Shown here: piece after piece, positions 5,100 through 13,690 of the stretch | Numbering within the stretch: position 1 is the stretch's first letter | How the letters are laid out: each line of letters starts with the position of its first letter | DNA from: Bacillota bacterium | GTDB lineage: Bacteria; Bacillota; Bacilli; Lactobacillales; Streptococcaceae | DNA length: 14,306 nt | Assembly: GCA_021781855.1 (NCBI GenBank) | Contig: JAJXWC010000046.1 | Span: 1 to 14,306, forward strand | Reading direction: 5' to 3' | Program-made: the position numbers and the translations under genes | Notes under the pieces: model-generated | The model's input: only the letters and a program-made list of their open reading frames with translations | Database searches by the model: none | Told to the model about the DNA's origin: nothing

Positions 5100-7208
5100 A
5101 TGGAAAATAGTAAAAAAATTGCAGGTCTATTAAATATCAAGATTGCTCAAGTGAATAAAGTGCTGGAATTGACCGCAGAAGGCAACACGGTGCCTTTTAT
5201 CGCACGTTACCGTAAGGAAATGACAGGCTCGCTTGATGAGGTTCAAATTAAAGCAATTATTGATGAAAATGAGACGTTGACAAAACTGTCAGAGCGTAAG
5301 ACAGCGGTTTTGACAAAAATCGAGGAGTTGGGCAAACTTTCTGACAGCCTGCGCGCGCAAATCGAAGCCGCAGAAAAATTGTCAGAAGTAGAAGATTTAT
5401 ATCTGCCTTACAAAGAAAAACGCCGCACGAAAGCGACGATTGCCAAAGAAAACGGCTTATTCCCGCTGGCTCAGCTCATCGTGAAAAATGCGGCAGATGT
5501 TGAACAGCAGGCAGAAAAATTCGTCAATGAAACCTTTGACAGTGCAGTCAAAACGCTGCAGGGCGCTGTGGATATCTTATCAGAAGCCATTTCTGAAGAT
5601 GCACGACTGAGAAGCTGGCTCTTAGGCGAACTCCGCACGAATAGTTTTTTGACCAGCACCTTTAAGGATGGCGCTATTGATGAGAAACAAGTTTTTCAGA
5701 TGTATTATGATTTTTCTGAGAAAATCTCGTTCATGCCCAATCATCGTGTCTTGGCGCTCAATCGTGGTGAAAAATTAGGCATTCTCTCTGTAAAATTTGA
5801 AAATAATGAAGAGAAAATCCTGCGTTATTTTGCCGCTCGATTTGCCGCACAAAATAATTCTTACATGCTCATTGCCATCAAAGATGCCGTCAAGAAAAAA
5901 CTGATTCCAGCAATGGAACGTGCCGTGCGTGCAGAATTGACCGAAAAGGCAGAACTTTCCGCCATCGAAGTTTTTGGTGAAAATCTGAAAAATCTGCTGC
6001 TTGTCGCTCCGCTCAAAGGACGTGTGGTCATGGGCTTTGACCCTGCTTATCGGACGGGTGCGAAATTAGCGATTGTCGATGCAACAGGAAAATTGCTGAA
6101 AACAACCGTGATTTATCCAGTAAAGCCTGCAAATGCTGAAAAAATCGCACAAGCTAAAAAAGATTTGGCGCAGCTTATTCGTGAATTTGGGGTCAATATG
6201 ATTGCGATTGGCAACGGCACTGCCAGCCGCGAATCAGAAAGTTTTGTCGCCGAAGTCTTAAAAGAAAACCAGTTTTCCGACGTTTACTATGTCATCGTCA
6301 GTGAATCAGGCGCCTCTGTTTATTCGGCAAGCGAGCTTGCACGTGCCGAATTTCCCGAATTGACCGTCGAAAAACGCTCTGCCATCTCCATCGCCAGAAG
6401 GCTCCAAGACCCTCTGGCAGAACTCGTAAAAATCGAACCAAAAGCCATCGGCGTTGGGCAATATCAGCACGATGTCTCCGAGAAAAAGCTCACAGAAAAC
6501 CTTGATTTTGTCGTCGAAACCGTCGTCAACCAAGTCGGTGTCAATGTGAATACCGCCAGTCCGTCACTCCTCTCACATGTCGCAGGATTAAATAAAACCT
6601 TAGCACAAAATGTGGTGGCTTATCGTGAAGAAAATGGGGCGCTGAAAACGCGTGCTGAGCTGAAAAAAGTGCCTCGCTTAGGGGCTAAAGCCTTCGAACA
6701 GGCTGCAGGTTTCTTGCGGATTCCAGAAAGCAAAAATTTCCTTGACAATACAGGTGTTCACCCAGAGTCTTATCAGGTTGCAGAGCAACTCCTCGCCATG
6801 ACGGACTTAGCGGAGCTCTCAGGACTTGACGTTCCAGCAACAGCAGCGCAACTCGATGTCGGTGTGGAAACCTTGACCGATATCATTGCTGACCTTCAAA
6901 AACCGGGACGTGATTTGCGGGATAATTTTGATGCACCGATGTTACGGCAGGATGTCTTGTCGGCAAGTGATTTGCGTGTGGGGCAAAAATTAGAAGGAGT
7001 GGTGCGCAATGTCGTTGATTTTGGTGCATTTGTTGATATCGGTGTGAAGCATGACGGCTTGGTCCACATTTCAGATTTGAGTAAAAATTTTGTGAAAAAT
7101 CCGAATGATGCCGTCGCCGTCGGGCAGATTGTGACCGTTTGGGTCAAAACGCTTGACCTGCAGCGCGACAAAATCAATCTGACCCTTGTCGAACCACGTG
7201 AAAAATGA
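5100..7208 (+). CDS. tex: Tex family transcription/RNA-binding protein with S1 domain
   Basis: This 702-aa cytoplasmic protein is of normal length for Tex. It has the helical Tex N-terminus (LTAEGNTVPFIARYRKEMTG, about residues 23-43), a YqgF-like nuclease-fold domain beginning near residue 313 (GFDPAYRTGAKLAIVD), a helix-hairpin-helix part at about 475-545 (VGVNVNTASPSLLSHVAGL), and a C-terminal S1 RNA-binding domain at about 628-697 (GVVRNVVDFGAFVDIGVKHDG). Tex proteins bind nucleic acids and affect transcription; the exact cellular task is unsettled. The start uses AGGA at 5088-5091, eight bases before the ATG. The gene follows the rpsD terminator without a visible promoter, so it may depend on read-through or on a promoter inside rpsD. 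It overlaps the next gene by four bases. Confidence 0.95.
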   Translation: MENSKKIAGLLNIKIAQVNKVLELTAEGNTVPFIARYRKEMTGSLDEVQIKAIIDENETLTKLSERKTAVLTKIEELGKLSDSLRAQIEAAEKLSEVEDLYLPYKEKRRTKATIAKENGLFPLAQLIVKNAADVEQQAEKFVNETFDSAVKTLQGAVDILSEAISEDARLRSWLLGELRTNSFLTSTFKDGAIDEKQVFQMYYDFSEKISFMPNHRVLALNRGEKLGILSVKFENNEEKILRYFAARFAAQNNSYMLIAIKDAVKKKLIPAMERAVRAELTEKAELSAIEVFGENLKNLLLVAPLKGRVVMGFDPAYRTGAKLAIVDATGKLLKTTVIYPVKPANAEKIAQAKKDLAQLIREFGVNMIAIGNGTASRESESFVAEVLKENQFSDVYYVIVSESGASVYSASELARAEFPELTVEKRSAISIARRLQDPLAELVKIEPKAIGVGQYQHDVSEKKLTENLDFVVETVVNQVGVNVNTASPSLLSHVAGLNKTLAQNVVAYREENGALKTRAELKKVPRLGAKAFEQAAGFLRIPESKNFLDNTGVHPESYQVAEQLLAMTDLAELSGLDVPATAAQLDVGVETLTDIIADLQKPGRDLRDNFDAPMLRQDVLSASDLRVGQKLEGVVRNVVDFGAFVDIGVKHDGLVHISDLSKNFVKNPNDAVAVGQIVTVWVKTLDLQRDKINLTLVEPREK

Positions 7209-7633
7209 ATGATATCGAATTAACCGCTCGTGTGAGACAACTTTCTCAGGCGAAATTTCAGCGGAATTTTGAACATGAAGCACGCTGGAATAGCCGATTA
7301 CGAAGCACTGGTGGCCGTTTTTTCCCCAAGGATTTGCACTTGGATTTTAATCCTAAGATGGCAGATTTGCCGGATTTTGATAAAATCATCCTGCACGAGC
7401 TGGTTCATTATCATCTCTACCGCGCCCATCGCGGCTACAAGCACGGTGACCGTGATTTTAAGCAACTTCTTGCACAAGTCGGCGGTTCACGTTTTGCACC
7501 AGCGCTTGAAGCACCCAAACTTATTTATCACTGTCGAAATTGCGGCGCATACTACCCGCGACAACGCAAACTAGACATCAAAAAATATCGCTGTGGCAAA
7601 TGTCACGGCAAACTCAAATTGAAGAGTGTCTAA
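7205..7633 (+). CDS. SprT-like zinc metalloprotease-family protein
   Basis: This 142-aa protein has the SprT arrangement: a HExxH motif at H64, E65 and H68 (HELVHYHL) and a C-terminal zinc ribbon with C110, C113, C130 and C133 (CRNCG and CGKCHG). Bacterial members are poorly characterised. Eukaryotic relatives include SPRTN, which degrades DNA-protein crosslinks, but transferring that function would be inference. The start codon overlaps the tex stop as ATGA, so the two are translationally coupled. The same tex-sprT pairing occurs in Bacillus (ydcI-ydcK), which suggests a shared process. The intrinsic terminator begins within its last codons. Confidence 0.92.
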   Translation: MNDIELTARVRQLSQAKFQRNFEHEARWNSRLRSTGGRFFPKDLHLDFNPKMADLPDFDKIILHELVHYHLYRAHRGYKHGDRDFKQLLAQVGGSRFAPALEAPKLIYHCRNCGAYYPRQRKLDIKKYRCGKCHGKLKLKSV

Positions 7634-7650
7634 AAAACGCTCTTTTTGCT
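7622..7650 (+). terminator. Intrinsic terminator of the tex-sprT unit
   Basis: AAGAGTGT (7622-7629) pairs with ACGCTCTT (7637-7644) through one wobble, followed by a short T-run. The left arm lies inside the last codons of the SprT-like gene. The T-run also overlaps the -35 box of the next promoter. Confidence 0.75.
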
Positions 7651-7674
7651 TTTTCAGGCTAAATAGCGTAAAAT
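7646..7674 (+). promoter_or_regulatory. Promoter of the adenosine deaminase gene
   Basis: TTGCTT (7646-7651), a 17-bp spacer and TAAAAT (7669-7674) fit a sigma-A promoter. Transcription would begin near 7681, giving a short leader of about 26 nt and leaving no room for a riboswitch. Confidence 0.6.
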
Positions 7675-7706
7675 AGGAACAATCTAAATTTTGAAGGAAA
7701 AAAATC

Positions 7707-8729
7707 GTGTTAAATCCAGAACTTATCGCTAAAATGCCCAAAGTTGAATTGCATTGCCACCTTGACGGCTCGCTCAGCCTTGCTTGCATCAAACAACTCG
7801 CTAATCATGCAAATCTTGACTTGCCGTTTACGGACGAGGAGATTTTGGAACGCACCCAAGCTCCTGAAAATACCCGCAATCTGCTGGAATATCTCGCTCG
7901 TTTTGACTTCGTGCTGCCTTTTTTGCAGACCTACAAAAATCTGGAACTTGCAGCTTATGATGTCGCACGCCAAGCCGCTAGAGACAATGTCAAGTATATT
8001 GAAATCCGTTTTGCGCCTAGCCAGCATCTGCAAGGTAATTTAACGCTTGAAGAAGCAGTAGAAGCGGTTATCGCAGGATTGGCGCGTGCTGAGGCAGATT
8101 TTGATATCACAGCTAATGCGCTGGTCTGCGGCTTGAAACAAGTTCCGCTAGAAAAATTACGACGTTTACCTCAGATTTTTGACCATATTTCAGATGAACA
8201 CCTAGTCGGTTTTGATATGGCAGGTGATGAGGTGAATTATCCGCAGAAGAAATTTGCTCCTTTGATTGATGAAATAAACACTCGCGGGGTTCATCTTACG
8301 CTGCATGCCGGCGAATGTCCGCATTGTGAGCAAAATATCGTGGATGCAGTAAACATGGGCACAAAACGTATCGGGCATGGTGTGATGAGTAAGGCGATTC
8401 CTGAGTTTTGGGAAGCCTTGCGCAACAAAAAAGTTGTACTTGAAATGGCACCGACAAGTAATTTTCAAACCAAATCAATCGAAAGTCTAGCTGAATATCC
8501 CTTCAAAAAGTTTTATGATGCAGGCTTACATGTTACCATCAATACCGACAATCGAACCGTCAGCAACACGACGCTGCAAAAAGAATATGAGAAAATTGCA
8601 GCATGGTATGACTTTCAAGTTCAGGATTTTGAGCAAATCAATCATTATGCGATTGACGGCGCATTTATTGGAGCTGCTGAGAAAGAACAGCTACATCAGC
8701 GTTTTAAAGGGGATTATCAGAAATTATAA
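7707..8729 (+). CDS. add: Adenosine deaminase
   Basis: This 340-aa cytoplasmic enzyme would convert adenosine or deoxyadenosine to inosine or deoxyinosine and ammonia in purine salvage. It has the amidohydrolase metal site: H16 and H18 in HCHLDGS, H200 and catalytic E203 in HAGE, H224 in GHGV and D281 in NTDN. Length and motif order are normal. Many family members have TDDP where this one has TDNR; from memory the NTDNRTVS form is common in Gram-positive enzymes, so I do not take it as a defect. The start is GTG, with GAAGGAAA eight bases upstream. It has its own promoter and stands as a single gene. An adenine deaminase-like specificity cannot be excluded from sequence alone. Confidence 0.92.
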   Translation: MLNPELIAKMPKVELHCHLDGSLSLACIKQLANHANLDLPFTDEEILERTQAPENTRNLLEYLARFDFVLPFLQTYKNLELAAYDVARQAARDNVKYIEIRFAPSQHLQGNLTLEEAVEAVIAGLARAEADFDITANALVCGLKQVPLEKLRRLPQIFDHISDEHLVGFDMAGDEVNYPQKKFAPLIDEINTRGVHLTLHAGECPHCEQNIVDAVNMGTKRIGHGVMSKAIPEFWEALRNKKVVLEMAPTSNFQTKSIESLAEYPFKKFYDAGLHVTINTDNRTVSNTTLQKEYEKIAAWYDFQVQDFEQINHYAIDGAFIGAAEKEQLHQRFKGDYQKL

Positions 8730-8790
8730 TGAGGAGAACGCTCAAACTATCGCTTCTTGCTTTTTAAAGTGAGAGAAAACAAAATCATAA

Positions 8791-8822
8791 AAAACAGTGC
8801 AAAAATAAGGCACTGTTTTTTG
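8791..8822 (+). terminator. Intrinsic terminator after add
   Basis: AAAACAGTGC (8791-8800), loop AAAAATAAG and GCACTGTTTT (8810-8819), followed by further T residues, form a strong hairpin terminator. The A-rich left side makes it potentially bidirectional. Confidence 0.92.
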
Positions 8823-8931
8823 TCTTTAAATTACAAAACAAGGCGTGTTTGTATATTATTTTGCATTATAAATTATTTATGAGAAAATAATAAGCGTAGT
8901 ATTAAAAAATAAGAAACAAAGGAGAATACCC

Positions 8932-11352
8932 TTGAATAAAGCAAAACTGACTAAAAATGCGGCAACCGTTGCTGCTCTCGGAACGCTATTACTCGCAGAT
9001 GCAGCAAATGCTACGGTGCTCGCAGCAGAAATTCAGGATACGACGACAGCTGAACAGCCTGTGCTTGTTGAGGAACAGGCACCGGTAGAAATTCCGATGG
9101 CTGAGCTACCTGACGAAACAGAGGAAAAAGACGAAAACACAGATAACAAAATTGAAGATGAAACAACTGATGTCTCAACAGACGAAAAGACCGAAGAAAA
9201 TGAAGAGACTTCAGATGTTAGTCCTCCAATCGTGGAAGTACCCGAAGTTCAGCCTGATTCGGTAGTTCCTGAAGAAGTGGAAGAGGATACTGAAAATACA
9301 GAAATTGTTCCCTTAGCCAACCCAGGTGTGAGTCCAGATGGAACAACGCTTGATATTCACTTATCATCTGATATGAGTATTCGTCGTGCAAACCTAGGCT
9401 CATTTGAATTCGGCGATAGTCTTTTAGATATTACAAATGTTCCGATATCCACTACAGCTAATCCAACGAATAATCCAGGATTTACTTTGGCAACAGGACC
9501 AAATGCTCAGCCAGGGATGCCTAATGAAAACAGTATGGCATTTAATAATCTGGCTACTCTTCCAATTACTCAGTCTGCACCAGGTTCAACATGGACAGTC
9601 GTTCACAGTGCTAACTATAATTGGTACGTGGTGCAAGTAGATACGACAGACAATCTGGACACTAATGGCCAACCAACGCAAGGTACAATTATGAGCGGCT
9701 CTGTCACCAATCCGAATAACTATCAGGTGACGACCGACCAAGGACAAAACGGGCTTTTTGCTGCGCCGATTGAGGGAACAGGAAATGCTACAGGAGCCGA
9801 CCACACGACTACAGGAACAGAAACAGGATTGCGAGTTTGGGATAGTCCTAATCAATCGCTCCCAGTTGGTCAATATATGATTTTTGGATATCCGAATAGT
9901 ACTGTAACGACACAGGTTAATACAGGCGGTCGGATTATCTTTGACTTCGAAGTGACCGCATTAGAATTGTCCACTGCTCCTGTTAGGGATATAGCTATTG
10001 AGACTGGGCTGTTGTCTAAAACCTATGACGGCACGGAAGCGGCAAGTCGTGCAACAACGGACACCCAAATTGTAAATGATGCGCAACTCAACATTACTTT
10101 TAATGATGGGTCTGCAGAAGGATTAACACAAACAATTAATTTTCCCGTAGTGGATACCGTTTTGAATCGGTTTGAATTTGAAGGTAAGGATGTTGATAGT
10201 TGGGCAATGGATTATACTGCTCTTCAAGGTGAATTTACGACGAATGTTTCGGCCGCTTTAGCAAGTGCGACAAATCTCGACTCAACCCAAATTTCAGCTA
10301 TCGCTGATATGCTTTGGCTTGTAAGTGATAGTGGGAACGGGCTCTATACAGGAATCATCAATCCAAGGCCTATTAATATCAACCCAGGGATTTTGCGAAA
10401 AACATTTGATAATACGCTGACGATGCGACCAGAAGATTTTGAAGTCCAACCGACTATTACCAATCTTCCAGCGCTGAACAGTATTGTGTCACCAAGTACA
10501 GAAACATTTACGATTGCCGAATTCACAGATGCTTCGATGAATGAGATTGTCTTTGATAATCCTTATGTTGCAGGCGGGTGGCAGTTTACAGATGCAAGCT
10601 GGGCTATTCTCTTACCTTCTACGGAGCTCGTATCAAACTATATCGTAGAAGTTGCTGGTGAAGTTGTCCCTGACTTTGGAGAACCAGAACCAGCAGCACT
10701 AAATATTACACCTTTTGCAGAAACACCTCAGCACGATATTGCAGTTCAGTATCTTTTCAGCGCTGAAATCGTCAAAGCGCTAGGTCCTGAAATCATGTTT
10801 GATAACGGCTTGCGTTTAGCGGAGACGATTACAACGACTTCTGCGCGCATGGGTGATATGATTGCACTAGATGAAAGCGGCGCACATAATCAGCTTTGGG
10901 ACCGTAATGGTGTTAATCCGAATCTTTGGTCAGATGAGATTGATGTAGCGGGGAATACGGGGATTCAATATTCGCTTTATACTGAAAATCCGAATACGGG
11001 AGCAACTCCTGTTGCTTTGACTGTTAATGCTGCGACAACTCCTATTGCCTTGTCAACAAATACAACGGGGATTTTCACAGGACTGACGCCTGACACGACT
11101 TATTATGTTGTGGCACATTCATTGGAGAGCGCAAACTTCCTTGCAGGTCCTACCACAACCTATGAATTCACAACGGCTGCTGAAAATGTTGAAGCACCTG
11201 CGCCAGATACGGGTGGGCAAGATACAGATTCGGGAACGAGTGCAAATTATCTGCCACAAACAGGTGAACAGCTTTCAAGTCTAGGTATCTTTGGCGGAGT
11301 AATTGCTGCTGCAGCAGGATACTTGTTGTGGAAAAAACGCAAAAAATCCTAA
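8932..11352 (+). CDS. LPxTG-anchored cell-surface protein with YDG-like repeats
   Basis: This 806-aa secreted protein starts with TTG, with AAAGGAG seven bases before it. It has an N-terminal signal peptide (about residues 1-30, no YSIRK motif), then an acidic Glu/Pro/Thr-rich stretch (about 33-125) that probably spans the cell wall. An unrecognised Asn/Thr/Gly-rich beta-type region follows (about 130-350). Two YDG-like domains begin at KTYDGT (363-368) and KTFDNT (490-495), then comes a possible fibronectin type III-like segment near 615-755. It ends with LPQTG at 774-778, a hydrophobic helix and the tail KKRKKS, so sortase A would attach it to peptidoglycan. I see no cysteine. The likely role is adhesion, but no ligand can be named. 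The promoter is not clear: AT-rich sequence at 8848-8893 has only poor matches. It stands alone between terminators. Confidence 0.88.
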   Translation: MNKAKLTKNAATVAALGTLLLADAANATVLAAEIQDTTTAEQPVLVEEQAPVEIPMAELPDETEEKDENTDNKIEDETTDVSTDEKTEENEETSDVSPPIVEVPEVQPDSVVPEEVEEDTENTEIVPLANPGVSPDGTTLDIHLSSDMSIRRANLGSFEFGDSLLDITNVPISTTANPTNNPGFTLATGPNAQPGMPNENSMAFNNLATLPITQSAPGSTWTVVHSANYNWYVVQVDTTDNLDTNGQPTQGTIMSGSVTNPNNYQVTTDQGQNGLFAAPIEGTGNATGADHTTTGTETGLRVWDSPNQSLPVGQYMIFGYPNSTVTTQVNTGGRIIFDFEVTALELSTAPVRDIAIETGLLSKTYDGTEAASRATTDTQIVNDAQLNITFNDGSAEGLTQTINFPVVDTVLNRFEFEGKDVDSWAMDYTALQGEFTTNVSAALASATNLDSTQISAIADMLWLVSDSGNGLYTGIINPRPININPGILRKTFDNTLTMRPEDFEVQPTITNLPALNSIVSPSTETFTIAEFTDASMNEIVFDNPYVAGGWQFTDASWAILLPSTELVSNYIVEVAGEVVPDFGEPEPAALNITPFAETPQHDIAVQYLFSAEIVKALGPEIMFDNGLRLAETITTTSARMGDMIALDESGAHNQLWDRNGVNPNLWSDEIDVAGNTGIQYSLYTENPNTGATPVALTVNAATTPIALSTNTTGIFTGLTPDTTYYVVAHSLESANFLAGPTTTYEFTTAAENVEAPAPDTGGQDTDSGTSANYLPQTGEQLSSLGIFGGVIAAAAGYLLWKKRKKS

Positions 11353-11360
11353 AAAGAGAT

Positions 11361-11387
11361 AAAAAAAGCAGAGCTCATCTGCTTTTT
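11361..11387. terminator. Bidirectional terminator between converging genes
   Basis: Six A residues, GCAGA (11367-11371), loop GCTCA, TCTGC (11377-11381) and six T residues form a symmetrical hairpin. It can end both the surface-protein transcript on the plus strand and the rpoY-rnjA transcript on the minus strand. Confidence 0.9.
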
Positions 11388-11400
11388 TCATTGTTCATTA

Positions 11401-13083
11401 TTATTCGTCGGGGGTCATGACCATTGGGACAACCAGCGGTTCACGCTCAGTCTGCTTGTAGAGAAATGGTGAGAGGGCTTCACGCATGGCTTTTGCAACG
11501 GTAGCTTCATTGGCGTTGTCTTCATTCATGGCTTCACGAATAGCATTGAAAAGAACACGCTGTCCACTGCGAATGAGGTCGCCAGATTCGCGCATGTAGA
11601 TGAAACCGCGCGAGAGCAAGTCAGGTCCTGCCATGACCGTTTTATGTTCAAAATCGACCGTGGCAACAGCTAGGACAATACCGTCTTCGGAAAGTTCATG
11701 CCGGTCATGTAGGACGGCATTTCCAACATCGCCGATACCTGAACCGTCAACATAAGTGTCTGAAGCACCAAAATGGTCAGCAATACGCGCACTATCCGCA
11801 GTCAAAGCCAGCACATCGCCGTTGCCCATGATGAAGCAGTTTTCTTTTGGAACACCAGTATCTTGAGCAAGTCCTGCGTGGATTTTGAGCATGCGATATT
11901 CGCCGTGACAAGGCATGAAATATTTGGGTTTAATCAGACGAAGCATGAGCTTTTGCTCTTGCTGACCGCCGTGACCAGAGGTGTGGATATTGTTCATCTT
12001 GCCGTAAATGACTTCGGCACCAGCTTCGGTGATTTTATTGATGAGCTGATTGACACCGTAGGTATTGCCTGGGATAGCATTTGATGAGAAAACAACGGTA
12101 TCGCCCATTTGCAACGTGATGTGACGGTGCATGCCGTTGGCGATACGACTGAGTGCAGCCATTGGTTCGCCTTGAGAGCCTGTGCACATGATGACAAGCT
12201 CGTGGCTGGCGTACTGATTGATTTCACTTGGGTCGATGATTGTGCCTTTCGGCGCGTGAATGTAACCCAGCTCAATCCCATTGACAATCGCTTTTTCCAT
12301 GGAACGTCCGAAGACGACAACTTTGCGACCAGTCTTTACTGCACCGTCCACAGCTTGCTGGAGACGGAAAATATTAGACGCAAAACTGGCAAAGATGATT
12401 CGGCCTTCGATACGCTCGAAGATTTTCATGATATTTTGTCCGACAACTTTTTCCGAATTTGAGAAAATCGGAATTTCAGCATTAGTCGAATCGCTCATGA
12501 GCAGCAATACGCCTTCTTCGCCGAGTGCTGCCATTTTGTGCAAGTCAGCAGGCTCGCCGACAGGCGTAAAGTCAAACTTGAAGTCACCTGTTTCCACGAT
12601 TTTTCCTGCTGGCGTGTCAATCACAACGGCAATAGGCTCTGGAATCGAGTGTGTTGTGCGGAAAAAGCTGAGTTTCAAGTGTTTGAACGCAATTTCGCTG
12701 TCGGGATGAATCTCATAGAGTTTAGCGCTACGCAAAAGACCGTGTTCTTCAAGTTTGCCGCGAATGAGTGCGAGCGACAGAGGTCCAGCATAAACAGGAA
12801 TGTTCGCCTGTTTAAGCAGAAACGGAATTCCACCGATGTGGTCTTCGTGACCGTGAGTAATAAAGAGTCCTTTGATACGGTCAATATTTTCCACGATATA
12901 GCTGTAGTCTGGTATGACGTAATCAACGCCTAAGAGGTCGTCCTCCGGAAATTTGATACCGGCATCGACGATGACGATTTCATCTTGGTATTCGATGCCG
13001 TAGGTGTTTTTGCCGATTTCGCCGAGACCGCCGATGGCATAGACTGCGACTTCATTGGGCTTTATTTTTAATTGTTTTGGCAT
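11401..13083 (-). CDS. rnjA: Ribonuclease J1
   Basis: This 560-aa metallo-beta-lactamase/beta-CASP ribonuclease acts as a 5'-3' exonuclease and endonuclease in mRNA decay and rRNA maturation. The metal site is intact: HGHEDH at 77-82, HSIPE in the TTHSIPEP segment, and the GDFKFD aspartate. Further on come the beta-CASP motifs with HTSGHGG and PCHGEYR, then the C-terminal domain. J1 is preferred over J2 because the rpoY gene lies directly upstream, the usual Firmicute arrangement for rnjA, and because the catalytic motif is complete. The SD AAGAAAGGA precedes the ATG. It lies 135 bases after rpoY, with no strong promoter or terminator seen between them, and shares the terminator at 11361-11387. 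Confidence 0.95.
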   Translation of the reverse strand: MPKQLKIKPNEVAVYAIGGLGEIGKNTYGIEYQDEIVIVDAGIKFPEDDLLGVDYVIPDYSYIVENIDRIKGLFITHGHEDHIGGIPFLLKQANIPVYAGPLSLALIRGKLEEHGLLRSAKLYEIHPDSEIAFKHLKLSFFRTTHSIPEPIAVVIDTPAGKIVETGDFKFDFTPVGEPADLHKMAALGEEGVLLLMSDSTNAEIPIFSNSEKVVGQNIMKIFERIEGRIIFASFASNIFRLQQAVDGAVKTGRKVVVFGRSMEKAIVNGIELGYIHAPKGTIIDPSEINQYASHELVIMCTGSQGEPMAALSRIANGMHRHITLQMGDTVVFSSNAIPGNTYGVNQLINKITEAGAEVIYGKMNNIHTSGHGGQQEQKLMLRLIKPKYFMPCHGEYRMLKIHAGLAQDTGVPKENCFIMGNGDVLALTADSARIADHFGASDTYVDGSGIGDVGNAVLHDRHELSEDGIVLAVATVDFEHKTVMAGPDLLSRGFIYMRESGDLIRSGQRVLFNAIREAMNEDNANEATVAKAMREALSPFLYKQTEREPLVVPMVMTPDE

Positions 13084-13218
13084 GAGTTCCTTTCTTTGAT
13101 TTTTATGTAAAATCGGTTGTTTTTTGTTGATAAATTTTGTACGACAAAAGAACTTTAAATTTCTGTCATTTTCTAAAACGGCAAAAATCTAAAGTCATTT
13201 GAAAAATAAATTTCTGAA

Positions 13219-13449
13219 TTAAAATGTGGTAATTTCAAGTCCGCCATTTTCGCGTTCGTAGGCAGCAGCTTCATCACTCAAGCCTTCAATGAATTCAACA
13301 GTGTAATTGGTTGATTTAGAGAGGATTTCACGACCTGCAATAACGCCTGCTTTTTCATCTTTGACATCAAGGTCAAGATACAGAATTTGCGTCGTTTCGC
13401 GGCGTGGTGAGCGGCTTTTATCGGTTTGGTAAAAAACTTTAAAAATCAT
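13219..13449 (-). CDS. rpoY: RNA polymerase epsilon subunit (RpoY, YkzG family)
   Basis: This 76-aa protein is recognised by its start MIFKVFYQTDKSRSPRRETT and the segment TNYTVEFIEGLSDEAAAYER. It is the small auxiliary subunit of Firmicute RNA polymerase, formerly DUF1447, and is usually encoded just before rnjA as here. Its start is fixed by family similarity. No SD lies in the eight bases before the ATG, which read AGATTAAT. Instead AAGAAAGG lies upstream of a perfect 20-base palindrome, which as a folded hairpin would bring it to normal distance (see the repeat at 13458-13477). The divergent gene tsaB begins 324 bases away. Confidence 0.95.
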   Translation of the reverse strand: MIFKVFYQTDKSRSPRRETTQILYLDLDVKDEKAGVIAGREILSKSTNYTVEFIEGLSDEAAAYERENGGLEITTF

Positions 13450-13457
13450 ATTAATCT

Positions 13458-13477
13458 GAAACGAAAATTTTCGTTTC
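13458..13477. repeat. Perfect 20-bp palindrome between SD and start of rpoY
   Basis: GAAACGAAAA and TTTTCGTTTC form a perfect palindrome, giving an RNA hairpin of eight pairs with a four-base loop. On the minus strand it lies eight bases before the rpoY ATG, and the SD-like AAGAAAGG lies immediately on its far side. It could be a translation-control hairpin, a protein-binding operator, or both. Confidence 0.8.
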
Positions 13478-13548
13478 CCTTTCTTTTTGCATTTTTGATG
13501 ACGGCTTGCGCACGTCTTTTATATACTTGCACAATTTGGATTAGTTTA

Positions 13549-13576
13549 ATTTTAGCACATTTACAGGATTTTGAAA
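13549..13576 (-). promoter_or_regulatory. Probable rpoY-rnjA promoter
   Basis: Read on the minus strand, TTTCAA (13576-13571) and TAAAAT (13554-13549) are 16 bp apart; shifting the -35 by one base gives TTTTCA at 17 bp. The start would be near 13542, giving a leader of about 93 nt that includes the palindrome at 13458-13477 and a small GACG/CGTC hairpin near 13500. The -35 match is modest. Confidence 0.45.
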
Positions 13577-13646
13577 AGCGCCGTCTATTATTTTTCAAAA
13601 GAAATCGCTGTCAAAAACGGCAGGGCTGGAATTGGCTTGACAGGCG

Positions 13647-13655
13647 TGGTAAAAT
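13647..13655 (+). promoter_or_regulatory. Extended -10 promoter of tsaB
   Basis: TG (13647-13648), one base, then TAAAAT (13650-13655) forms an extended -10 box like that at 3788-3796. No good -35 lies 17 bp upstream, which extended -10 promoters tolerate. A TTGACA at 13637-13642 is too close to it and has only GATAGA at proper spacing. Transcription would start near 13662, giving a leader of about 110 nt. Confidence 0.5.
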
Positions 13656-13690
13656 AGAGGATAGACAAATTTGACGGAATATCAAAGGAT

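Noticed and set aside
8541..8552. NTDN in place of TDDP in adenosine deaminase as a damaged active site
   Set aside because: The metal-binding Asp is kept, and from memory the NTDNRTVS form occurs in normal Gram-positive enzymes.
11773..12933. Several plus-strand reading frames opposite rnjA
   Set aside because: They are antisense shadows of a conserved gene, with no SD and no recognisable protein character.
13426..13674. Plus-strand 82-codon frame over the rpoY-tsaB gap
   Set aside because: It overlaps the rpoY start, the palindrome and the probable promoters, and reads as low-complexity translation without an SD.
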